NCBI GenBank assembly: GCA_038502445.1
Contig: JAHLJS010000006.1
Location: 4,812,553-4,876,552, forward strand
From: Eremochloa ophiuroides
Lineage: Eukaryota > Streptophyta > Magnoliopsida > Poales > Poaceae
Reading direction: 5' to 3'
Length of the DNA: 64,000 nt
Below, one piece after another: positions 11,733 to 22,220 of the stretch (within the stretch, counting starts at the first letter, position 1; each line of letters begins with the position of its first letter). The notes under the pieces are model-generated. The model saw only the letters and a list, made by a program, of their open reading frames with translations, ran no database searches and was not told where the DNA came from. The position numbers and the translations under genes are program-made.

Positions 11733-11962
11733 GGCTGCGTTTAGTCTGTATGGAGCTTTGTGAACCCATCACATCGATTGTACTTTCCGTCTGTGTGGAG
11801 CACTAAATAAAGTAGCACCTGTTGTATATTTGTACTTTTTACCTGGCTATCACGAGATGAATCTTTTGAATCTACTTGGGCCATGATTGGACAAAAGTTG
11901 TCAAATACAAACGAAAGTGCTACAGTTGCAAAATTTCCCAAAACTTCCAAACTAAACACAGC
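11733..11962. mobile_element. Tourist-like MITE
   Basis: Terminal inverted repeats GGCTGCGTTTAGT and the complement of AACTAAACACAGCC bound a 230-bp AT-rich interior. TTA lies on the left and TAA on the right. It is of the same broad type as the MITEs at 1525 and 21504. Confidence 0.7.
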
Positions 11963-12859
11963 CTAATTACCACAAAACTCAGAAAGAATACACACACATA
12001 CCTGGTGGCCTGGTCAATGGTCATCAGGCTCAAGGTATTTAAATCCCAATATATGTTTCAGTTTGAAACAGCCTTCGATGGATCTGTTGTGTGATCTGAT
12101 TCATGCATGCCTGTGCAGTGCACATCAAATAAATAATAAAGCTCGATGAAGAGTCAGTACTCAGCCGTCGTCGTCGGTTTTTTTTAGCGGCGAGCAGCAG
12201 AAAATCGCCGTGGAGGGGCCGGGACACGTATGTGTTAGGGTTTCAGTTATGAGTAATTAATTATGAGTCGTCGATGATTCTTGGTAGGTGTTGTATGATG
12301 ACGTACGTGCTACACATGTTCTCAAACCAAGAGAGATGGTTCCTATGAAACTTCCTTTTACGAATTTATATGGAGGGTAGTTTTTCTACTGGTTTACAGC
12401 ACTTGCATTGGGAAATATAATAACTTAAGCTGCATTGCACGCATTGGTCAAAACTGCGTACATGCGTACAGGTTTCTTGCATGCGCAAATTAAGCGATAG
12501 GATAGAGATACGGTCTCATCACGTTGTCCTAGTGCAAATCTCAGCCACGAAATTAAGAGGCCAAAAATTGTGTACTACGTACGCCGCCGTCCTTCTCACC
12601 TGTTCCTGCTTTGATGAAAGTATTCAAATGGTAATGTTTGTTGCGGCCATTCTTTGCATGTTGTGGCCAAGTTTTATAAGCTGACGAAAAAATAATTTAT
12701 ATTTTGTATTTAGACCACGCTTAACAAAAAACATTTAATTATTTGATTGTTCTCAACGTTACGACTTGTTAAATAATTCAGTCTCCCAAAGCCTCGAACT
12801 ATCGGCATATCTAAGGTTATGGACGATGATCCGACACGATGTTAGTTTCATTAATCTAG
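11963..12859. other. Intergenic, no gene seen
   Basis: AT-rich sequence without a conserved frame. A 67-codon frame at 12481-12684 has no recognisable features. Confidence 0.35.
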
Positions 12860-15012
12860 TACTATATAGAGGCACGTAATCTTGCCTGTCTCTAGCCCGC
12901 CCCCCGCGTCGCTCTCCCCCTGAGGGCGACTTGGGCGGCGCCATCGCCCCCGCACTCGAGCCCCTCCCTGCCTCGGCCGCCGCCAGAGCTCGCCGCCGAA
13001 GCTCCAGTGGAGAGCATGGATGGCGGCGCCCGGGTGTCTCCCTTCCTCTGCATCCCCTTTCTATCCCTCTCCCGGGGAAGACCCGCGCCGTCGTCGTGCT
13101 CTTCATGGTGGTGGCGGGCGGCCTAGATCCGGCTTCCCTGTGGGTGGATCTGGCTCTGGCATCATGGAGGTGGTGCAAGTGCGCCTCGGGTCCCGGCATG
13201 GTCCCTAAAGTTCCGGCGTGCGGTCGCTTCTCTGGGCGGCTCCTGCTTTTGGAGCTCGATGGTGGTGGCTTCGTGGCAACGGCGACCAGATCCGGTCCCT
13301 GCTGGACTGTATTTGTGCGGCTCTGGCCGGTGGCGGCCATGGCGCAGGGCTCGGTGTGGGCAGGCTGTAGCCAGGGGGCAACAGTTTGACCACGCGGCCT
13401 GACGTCCTCGTTGGGTGCCTGGTCACGCTTTTGCTGTGCGGAGGCGGCTCTACATGGTGGTGCCCTGATCTAGGGGTCCTGGATGCCGGATCTGCGGGTT
13501 TGGCAGCCTGAGCTGCTCGGAGGGCGTCCGGGCTTTGTGGGGGAGCGGGTGTCCTTTCCTTCTCCCTTGCCGGTGGACCGTTCGGCTCGCTGGCTGGCTG
13601 GCTCTGGCTGGTTTCGACGGCGGGCATCCTCTGCGGCATGCTTGGGCAGATGCGGCGGTGACGGTCAGCCTTGGCCTCCTTGGTCGGGGCCAGAATTGCT
13701 CTGTTGGATCTTGCATGCCGAAGGCAGAAGTCCGTAACGGGGGCTGCCGAGGATTTGCATGGTGGTGACTGATGCTGGGATGGTTCGGTGGGAGGATGGG
13801 ACGACAGTGGGCTGGGCGACTAGGGAATCTTCTGATCCTGGCCTTTTTCTTCCTGCCACCTGCCTGTCTCCTTGCTCTGGCTGGTTTCCTCGGATCAGCC
13901 TACCCCTTGGGTTCTGGCAGTAGCGAATGTGGAGGTTGCTTGAGGTAGAGGCGAAGGCCTGGACGACGACATCATTGGATGTCATGTCCTCCTTGGAGGC
14001 GTCCTTTTTCTACCTCTTCTCCTTTCGTGCTGGATTTTGCAGGTGAAAATCTTCCCTCGATGGGCTAGCTTGTCGATGCTCTTGGCATCGTTTCCTTCTT
14101 GAAGGCTTGCTAGGCGATCCAGTTACGGATGTGGATCTCTTGCCGTTTGTCATGCCGCTTCCCCAAGTGTGCTGGTTCTTCATGCTCCAAGGTTGTTGGT
14201 GCTCGGTTTGAGACTCGTGTCGTTGTCCCAATCCGACCGGGTGAGATGAGGGCCAAGATGGTGAGCTGTGTCTTTGGTTGCTTTGTGTCCGCGCACGTGC
14301 TGCTGTTGTGATCCTGGTGGTCGCAAGGTGGAGGTGGAGTTAATGGAGTAGCTCGGTTGTACCAATTTACCCACGACGGCGAGTCATGCCCAGACTCTCG
14401 GAGAGTCCAGCAGCGGGAGAGGCAAGGCCCTCGTGCGCTTTAAGATGGTGTTTCCAAGGAGTGGTGTGCAGCGGTGAATGTGGCGAGGCCCCCACATGTT
14501 TGAGTTGTCTTGGAGGTCTTGGATCCGGTGCATTGTTTCGGTTGTTTGGGGGTGTATGGTGCAACGGGCCGGACTTTCTCTTTTTAATTCCACTAACACA
14601 TGGTTGTGGCTGGGAGATTGACGATCGCGTGGGTGTGACCTGAAGAGGACGGCGGCATGGTAGGGGAGTCAAGGTGGCTTCATGGCTTGCAGCGGATTGC
14701 GGCGGCTAGTTTCTGCATGTCAGTGACTGGTTAACGTGGGACTTCGTCGGAAACGATGGCGCTTGCGGTGAAGGATATTTGTCGGCTCTCTCCCTAATTG
14801 TTTGTGTTGTTTAGTTGGGTCATTTTCGACCAAGTTAGAGCAAGTAGTGGCGTGAGTTTTTTTTTTACCAGGGTTGTTTAGGGGGTGGAACACTCTCCTC
14901 AGTTGTATGGTTTTTTGACCTAATTTTTATTGAAAAAACTGGACGGGCACTTGCCACTTTTTCTTTTTTTCGTCTAATAAAAATCACGGCAAAGCTTTTG
15001 CCGTCCTTTAGA
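12860..15012 (+). mobile_element. LINE-like degenerate element, GC-rich body with A-rich tail
   Basis: A GC-rich body (about 12890-14700) of broken frames on both strands is followed by a T-rich region. The end is a small palindrome, CGGCAAAGCTTTTGCCG (14982-15003, slightly interrupted), followed by an A-run at 15011. This ending is like those of grass non-LTR elements. A related copy in opposite orientation begins at 19609 with the same palindrome. No intact endonuclease or RT is readable. I found no target-site duplication, so the 5' end is approximate. Confidence 0.5.
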
Positions 15013-15270
15013 AAAAAAACACATATGCATGTATGAGTCGGTCGGCATGCTGATTTGCACCGAGAATAATAAATGGTGAAAATGTGGAAATTGTAATAAA
15101 TATGATCTGAATTTTCCTCCAAGAAACATGGATTATATATATTTGCTGACGTACGAATGCTGAAAATATTAAATTCCTTTCCTCGTATATATATTTTGAC
15201 CACTTAAACTTTGCTGATGCATGCATGCGAAACAAGAGTAAAATGACACTGACAGCAAGCTATTGATCAT

Positions 15271-16620
15271 TGTTTAGGGGTGAAAAACATGTTGTAATGA
15301 TTGGTTCACACACAAACCTGAGAATCATACAAGTCCATCATCGTCGCACGCTGAAATATCTGAACGTTAGCTAGCTGTTGAAGAAAAATGGACAGGGTAT
15401 ACGCAGTAGGTTTAAATTTATCTCTTTGCGTGAGCGAGTAGTCAGCTTTGCTAATGTCCTGATTTTCTTCAGGTCATTTTTCACGTAGATATTCGCGACA
15501 GGGTATTATACTTTTACGTAGACGTACTAACTATACTACACCTAATAAAACAAAAAATGTCATATGATTTAAGCATGTAGAGAATTTCTGGTGCATTATA
15601 TATATTTATGTTTAGGGTGAAAACCATGTTGTAATGATTGGTTCACACACACAAACGACCTGAGAATCAAACAAGTCCATCATCGTCGCATGCTGAAATA
15701 TTTGAACGCTAGCTAGCTATTGAAGAAAAATGGGCAGGGTATACACACAATAGGTTTAAATTTATCTCTTTGCGTGAGCGAGTAGCCAGTTTTGCTAATG
15801 TCCTGATTTTCTTCGGGTCATTTTTCACGTAGATATTCACGGCAGGGTATTATACTTTTGCGTAGACCTACTAGCTATACTACACCTAATAAAACAAAAA
15901 ATGCCATATGATTTAAGCATGTAGAGAATTTCTGGTGCATTATATATATTTAATTTATGTTTAGGGTGAAAAACATGTTGTAACGATTGGTTCACACACA
16001 AACCTGAGAATCATACAAGTCTCCATCATCGTCGCACGCTGAAATATTTGAACGCTAGCTAGCTGTTGAAGAAAAATGGGCAGTGTATACGGAGTAGGTT
16101 TAAATTTATCTCTTTGCGTGAGCGAGTAGCCAGCCTTGCTAATGTCTTGATTTTCTTCGGGTCATTTTTCACGTAGATATTCGCGGCAGGGTATTATACT
16201 TTTGCGTAGGCGTACTAGCTATACTACACCTAATAAAACAAAAAATGCCATATGATTTAAGCATGTAGAGAATTTCTGGTGCATTATATATGTTTATGTT
16301 TAGGGTGAAAAACATGTTGAAATGATTGGTTCACACACAAACCTGAGAATCATACAAGTCCATCATCATCGCACGCTGAAATATTTGAACGCTAGCTAGC
16401 TGTTGAAGAAAAACAGGCAGGGTATACGCAGTAGGTTTAAATTTATCTCTTTGCGTGAGCGAGTAGCCAGCTTTGCTAATGTCCTGATTTTCTTTGGGTC
16501 ATTTTTCACGTAGATATTCACGGCAGGGTATTATACTTTTGTGTAAACGTAGTACTACACCTAATAAAACAAAATGATTTAAGCATGTAGAGAAGTTCTG
16601 GTGCATTATATATTTATATT
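15271..16620. repeat. Tandem array, four copies of about 340 bp
   Basis: Four successive copies begin at about 15271, 15609, 15959 and 16297, each opening with TGTTTAGGG(G)TGAAAA. The unit includes CACGCTGAAATAT, GCTAGCTAGCT, a GCGTGAGCGAGTAG block and TTTAAGCATGTAGAGAA. Copies differ by point changes and small indels; the last is shortest. No frame is shared by all copies. Confidence 0.95.
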
Positions 16621-16936
16621 ATTGGGCACGCACGTCCAGGCGACTCCTGAGCCAGCCTTGTCATGCAAGCATGGGGTGTGCAATTAATGGTTTACAAACA
16701 CGTAGTGAAAATTTCTCATTGCCCTCGTATCATCCCAAGAGGGTTAATTGGGTAGCGGTTATGAGGTCTTTTTCGAATATTCGTTTGGATATGCAATAAT
16801 AATGCAAGTCCAACTAGCTAGATACTTGGATGATTTGAAGTATATGAGGACGTCAGAGAATCCACAAATATATCATTACCTAATAAGATAAACTCAACAC
16901 AGTTAGACGACCCTAAGCCGCCATCTATATTGAACT

Positions 16937-16940
<4 letters not shown>
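16621..16940. other. Intergenic, nothing recognisable
   Basis: AT-rich single-copy-looking sequence between the tandem array and the TA microsatellite. Confidence 0.3.

Positions 16941-17025
<85 letters not shown>
16941..17025. repeat. (TA)n microsatellite, about 85 bp
   Basis: An uninterrupted TA dinucleotide run of about 42 repeats. It is self-complementary. Confidence 0.98.
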
Positions 17026-17027
<2 letters not shown>

Positions 17028-17570
17028 TAGTCAAATTAGTGTGCATACTTATTAATTGTTACTAGTACCATATAATTGAGCGCACCGCCACAATACGTAG
17101 TCGTACTACCTACATCCAACTCTCTCGTCAGAGGGGAAATAATGTGAAACCAGATACAGATCGGCGGTACCGGTTCGTAATTAATTAAGCAAGAGAGCCA
17201 ATTAATTTGCTCTAGGGCCAGCTGGCGTGTATTGTACGGTGAAGAGATGAATTTCGTTGGAATCTGTTTTACTAGCCATTGTGTTTGTGCATTGCTACAA
17301 AACATGCACTACGACACCTAAATAATTTGAGATTTGGATATTTATTTAACGATTGTTTTAACTATTTCAATACATACATATTGGAATCAGATTCTGTACT
17401 ATTGTTATACGTGTTTTGGAGTTAGACATCGTACGTGGTATCATTGCACGCGGGTTGGGTCGCATACAGGACAAGAAGATTCGTTTAGCATCGTGATGCT
17501 GGGGGTGTCTTCCAATCATACGTACTCTCTTTACTCTGTCGCTGGATGGATGCTGTTATAGCTTGTATGA

Positions 17571-17617
17571 ATATAGGTCACTGAGTTTTGTCAAAAAAAA
17601 ATATAGGTCACTGAGTT
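17571..17617 (+). mobile_element. 13-bp A-tailed insertion with 17-bp duplication
   Basis: The 17-mer atataggtcactgagtt occurs at 17571-17587 and again at 17601-17617. Between the copies is only ttgtc followed by eight A. This is the footprint of a target-primed retro-insertion that was truncated to little more than its poly(A) tail. Confidence 0.7.
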
Positions 17618-17959
17618 CAAATTACAGACGAGACAGAAAGGAGTGTGAGGGCATCGTAGGATGTTAAAAAAAAAGAAGAAATAGAAAATCCCTCCACTCT
17701 TGAATATTATGTACGTGTATTATAGGTATAGATATATATGTATGTATACGTATGGATTAGAAACTTATTCATTAGGCTAGCAACTAGCAAGTTTTGCCCC
17801 ACACAAAAGAAAAAGAAATTCCTCTTTTTCCTTATAACAACAACGAGCATCAAAACCTAGTAGGGAGCCTTTTAATAATGATTTATGAGCGCTATTTTCC
17901 AGGTAGCCTCAAACACACACTCGAGATATATGACAACAACTGGTTGTCATATAGAACTA

Positions 17960-18216
17960 CTTCCTCCGTTCATTTGATTATGCAATTATGAAAAATGTGT
18001 CAGTTAACGCAACTCAAGTTTCATCAAATTTACAGTAAATAATATTAGTATTTATATTTTTAAACAAATTTATCATAAAAATATATTTCGTAACTAATCT
18101 AATGATACTTATTTTGTATATTGAATGTTAGTATTTATTTATATAACTTTCATCAAAGTTCAAACGATTGGATTTCTCGAAAAGCGAGAATTATATGTTC
18201 AAATGGACGGAGAGAG
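17960..18216. mobile_element. Stowaway-like MITE
   Basis: Left terminus CTTCCTCCGTTCATTTGA and right terminus TCAAATGGACGGAGAGAG are inverted repeats, flanked on both sides by TA (17958-17959 and 18217-18218). The interior is AT-rich. This is the common grass Stowaway form with CTCCCTCCGT-type ends. Confidence 0.8.
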
Positions 18217-18218
18217 TA

Positions 18219-19608
18219 CATGCTTATTCTATAAGCTATGTCTAAAAATTTAGTTATAATTAAAGAAGGTATCTTGGGGCTAATAACTATCTTATTTTAT
18301 TGCTGAGGGTATATTCAACATGATGAAGCGATCGAGGTCTGACTTAAAGAAATTATATGCGGTCTGCCGTAACGGAAGTCAAACGAATGAAGGATCCAAG
18401 CAAAAGGCCAGGTACCAGGTAGCATCGATGAACACCACTCTTGACTTGAGCGACGAGGCGGTGGACCGGCGGTGCGATGTTCAATCTTCAAAGGCGATTT
18501 CAATTCGCTACTGTGACATGATCTGACAGCGCGAGAGCGAGTGCGCACGAGATCATCGATCGTCGTCGTTCTTTTGCTACGTGTACTTGCATTGCATCGG
18601 TGCTGGCGAAACGTTAGATTTCCTCTTTGACTATGGCACTGGCACACGCACGCTATCTTGCAGTGCAGGGGCGGCCTGGCGCCGTGCACATGGCATGCGT
18701 GCGTGATGGCTCCTCTCCTCTTTTTTCCTCCCTTTTGTCAACATGTCATGCATGTCTCTTCTTGTTTATTATATTTATAATAGTGTACTATCTATAAGTT
18801 TCTTCACCAGGCTATCATAAAAGACATTAGTATGTACTTAGATGATTCAGTCGTCGTTTGAATATATAGATTTTTTTGACAGAATAATGTCGAACGAGTT
18901 GTTCTCTCAACTTAATTATTTTGAAGAAGTTTTCTAACGATGTCGTGAGCAATGAAAAACTAGTACGTGAGCTGTGTTCGTGGAAGTTTCTGGAGATATA
19001 AAGAGTTCAACTCTTCTGAATAAAGACGCTTTCTATGTTCCCATGAAATTTATATAGCTGAGAAGTTGTCAAAACAAAGCTCAAACGACCTGCTCTGGAA
19101 ACTTATGTACAAAGCTTAGCTGAAATCAAATCTTATCAGTTGATACAAATTTGTTATCCACGTGTTAAATTGAAACTTTTGGACTTATTTTACCTTTATT
19201 TTTTTTATATATTTCAATGATATTGAGGGCTTTAAACCGTAAATTCCGCTCTTAATTATTATGAAGCGTGCAGTTTAGAAGTATATATAGGTATAATTTA
19301 GGTTTTAAAACGTTTTTATATTTTTGCAAACGTTTGTAGTTTAGATGTAATTTAAGGGATATTTTAGTTCATTCTTAACAATAGTACAATTGATATATGA
19401 GTGGTTACTTAGATTCTGTCGTACCGGCATGTGCACAGACACATTTTGCTAGCCTATTAAGGAGGGAAGGGATTCTTTCGTCTGGTTTTTTTTTTTGAAC
19501 GTACGGGGTCTGTTTTTTTTTAGTTACTTCTCATAATACACTCATACTCTCCATATCTTGTATGTAACGCATAGTCATGGCCTGTACTCGTAAGAGTTAC
19601 AACTTTTT
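18219..19608. other. Intergenic, no gene seen
   Basis: A GC-richer block at about 18310-18690 has overlapping frames on both strands with no recognisable domain. The remainder is AT-rich. Confidence 0.35.
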
Positions 19609-20900
19609 TAAAAAAAAGGGGCGGCAAAAGCTTTGCCGCGATTTCTATTAAACGAAGAGAAAGAAAATAAAGGGTTGGCTCAGTTTTTTAAATGAAAACC
19701 AGACCCAAAAATTATTACAACCGAGAAGAGAGCAATGCTCATCTTGCACAACTCTGGCGCATCCGCCGAATACATCGTTAGAGTACAACTTCAAACACAA
19801 CTCAACTATGTACCCAACTGTAAAACAACTCCCAAATCACTAGTTACAACACAACCGGTCGGATTGGAACATCGACACTGTTGCATAACTCAATTCATAC
19901 ACCAAGACCGCCAAACCGCACCTCCAAGGAGGTCGACGAGCAGCCCACCTCACGAACGTCGTCGTCCCGATGATGTCCCGCACCAACCAGCCACTGCCAA
20001 GCAGAAACTTGTTGGCGCAGTCCGGTTCAAGCCAAGTAGCCACCACGCCGACTCCACCATGCCGCCATCGTCTTCTGATCACGCACAGTCGATCTCCCAA
20101 CCTCGACCAATGTTGGCATAAGTCAAAGAGGAGCCTACCCCCATGCTCCTCAGAATAACCGAAGCACCGCATCGGATCATGGCTCTAAGACAACTCATCC
20201 TAGTCGGATTAGGACATCGAACTAGGCCTCGACGCGTGGGGGCCTCGCCACATCCACCGCCGCACACCACTCCACTTCTCCCCAAGGATTCAGTCATGCT
20301 ACGCTGTTTAGGGTGACATAGAAGTCGAGCCACTCCGCAACCTCACCTCTGCCGTGCCACTGTTGGGATCTCCACTGCTGCATGAGCCGAAACCCCCAGA
20401 GACACGGCACAACCCGCTGCCTAGCTAGATTGGATTGGGACATCAACCCAAGCCTACTCAACCCAGCCGGGTCGGAACCTCGACGAGAGAAAAGGCAGCA
20501 CTCCCTGTCGCCGGCCGTGGTCGTCGGCCGGAATTGCCTGGCATCGCCTTCAAGAAGGTTGCGTCGCTAAAGGCGCCGCCGACACTAGCCCAAGATGGGA
20601 AAGGTTTTCACCTGCAAATCCGAGATGCTGCCAACCAGCCTCGGTGATGGTGATGAGCAGCTACCACCATAGCCTGACAACACGAGCCGCACCGCCAAGA
20701 CGCCGCGGGCATGCCAACGCCAGGTTGCCCCATGCAACACCACCATGACGCCACCGAGGCACACCCAGCCAAGCCACGGCCGGCTACACCACCACGATGA
20801 CGCCGACGAACCGCCACACCACCACCACCGTACGACTCGGGAGGCCGGAGGAGGAGGCCAGCACCACGGCCAGGTAGAACGGCGTGCCTGAACTTAGAAC
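19609..20900 (-). mobile_element. LINE-like degenerate element, minus orientation
   Basis: On the minus strand this ends with the palindrome CGGCAAAGCTTTTGCCG and an A-run, seen on the plus strand as a T-run, eight A, then GGGGCGGCAAAAGCTTTGCCG. It shares that terminus and a GC-rich broken body with the element at 12860-15012. No intact coding region is present and the 5' limit near 20900 is approximate. Confidence 0.5.
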
Positions 20901-21196
20901 AACACGTTTTCAGCAATTATATGAAATCCTACATCGAGACATGTTAGTCTTCATGCATGTTTCACAGAAAAACAATGTACAATTATGTGCTGGCATCATG
21001 GACAACAGCCATGTAACAAGATGCACGCCCATGTGAACCCTTTGGTGGGTATTTCTGAATATGAACATGCATTTTATCCAGTAGTGTTTGCGATAGCAAG
21101 ACTTGTATACTCCTATATGGACATCTCTAGCTAGCTAGCTTGGACTAGGAGGGAGGTAGAGCCAGCTCATTGGTTAAAAGCTAGTACATGCACATA

Positions 21197-21449
21197 CTCC
21201 CTCCGGTTGATAATGCAACTTCGTGTTACGTGCCAGATAAATTAGTTCACGTTTGACTAAGTTTCTAGTGAATAGTATTCATATTTATAGCTCCAAATTA
21301 ATATATTATGAAAATATATTTTATAATTAATCTATTGGTGTTTATTTGACATTATAAATATTTATAGTTTTTTATTTATAATTGGTCAAAGTTGGTACAC
21401 TGAAACATGCTATTATGTTAGAATTGCATAATCAATGGGACAGATGGAG
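21197..21449. mobile_element. Stowaway-like MITE
   Basis: Left terminus CTCCCTCCGGTTGATAATGC and right terminus GCATAATCAATGGGACAGAT bound an AT-rich interior, with TA on both sides (21195-21196 and 21450-21451). The ends are imperfect inverted repeats. Confidence 0.8.
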
Positions 21450-21503
21450 TATATTTCAAGGCTCTAATATACAATTAGAGAAGTCCATACTCCTGATTAC
21501 TAA

Positions 21504-21725
21504 GGCGCCGTTTACATGCAGTTGCAATTTACAATTTGGAAAAGGAATATTTTCTAATAAGTGTCCAATCATGGTCTAAATAGGCTTAAAAGATTCATCT
21601 TGTGATTTACATGCAAACTGCGTAAATATACAAAAATTTTATTTACATTTAATAGCTTCATACATACGCCGCAACATTCGATGTGATGAGAATCTTGGAA
21701 TTTTGAAGCGTAACTAAACATGGCC
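21504..21725. mobile_element. Tourist-like MITE with TAA duplication
   Basis: Left GGCGCCGTTTACATGC and right GTAACTAAACATGGCC are imperfect inverted termini. TAA flanks both ends exactly (21501-21503 and 21726-21728). Confidence 0.75.
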
Positions 21726-22220
21726 TAAATTGAGAAACGACTTAAAGCTCCAGGGGTTGACAGTTAACACAAGCCCATTCAGACAAGATATTATTAGCTA
21801 CTCCTAGCTACATACAGCTGCCTACGGCAGCGTCTGTACTTTTCCATGAATGATTGATCATCAGTGGTTATTAATAATAGTCATTCGTCGCCATCTGCAT
21901 CATCGACCCGTCAACATCTGCCATACGTCGCGGAAGCAGAATGGTTCTACCTTCTAAGTTGACACTTCTCTCCTTTCTCCGTCTGCATGATGCACTCTCT
22001 GTCGCCACACACGATGGTGTCCGTTGTCTGATCCAATCGCGCGCGAGCGGCTTTGACCTGTGACCATGCTATTATTATGACATATTAATGGTGGTCTGTT
22101 GGTCTTGGTCGTAGATGTCACTGTCAGGATCATCCATCTCGTACTCTCGTCCCAGTCTTCGTTTCCTTCTCGCTTAGCGGCGGCGTGCGTGTGCCGCCCG
22201 AATATCTTGTTAATTTGTTA
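21726..22220. other. 3' flank and probable 3' UTR of the bHLH gene
   Basis: No conserved frame. On the minus strand this lies immediately downstream of the bHLH stop codon, so it probably holds the 3' UTR and polyadenylation region. No single poly(A) signal can be singled out. Confidence 0.35.

Noticed and set aside
12931..13639. Frames of 144-193 codons in the LINE-like element
   Set aside because: Opposite-strand and overlapping frames with Pro/Arg-rich composition; no RT or endonuclease motif.
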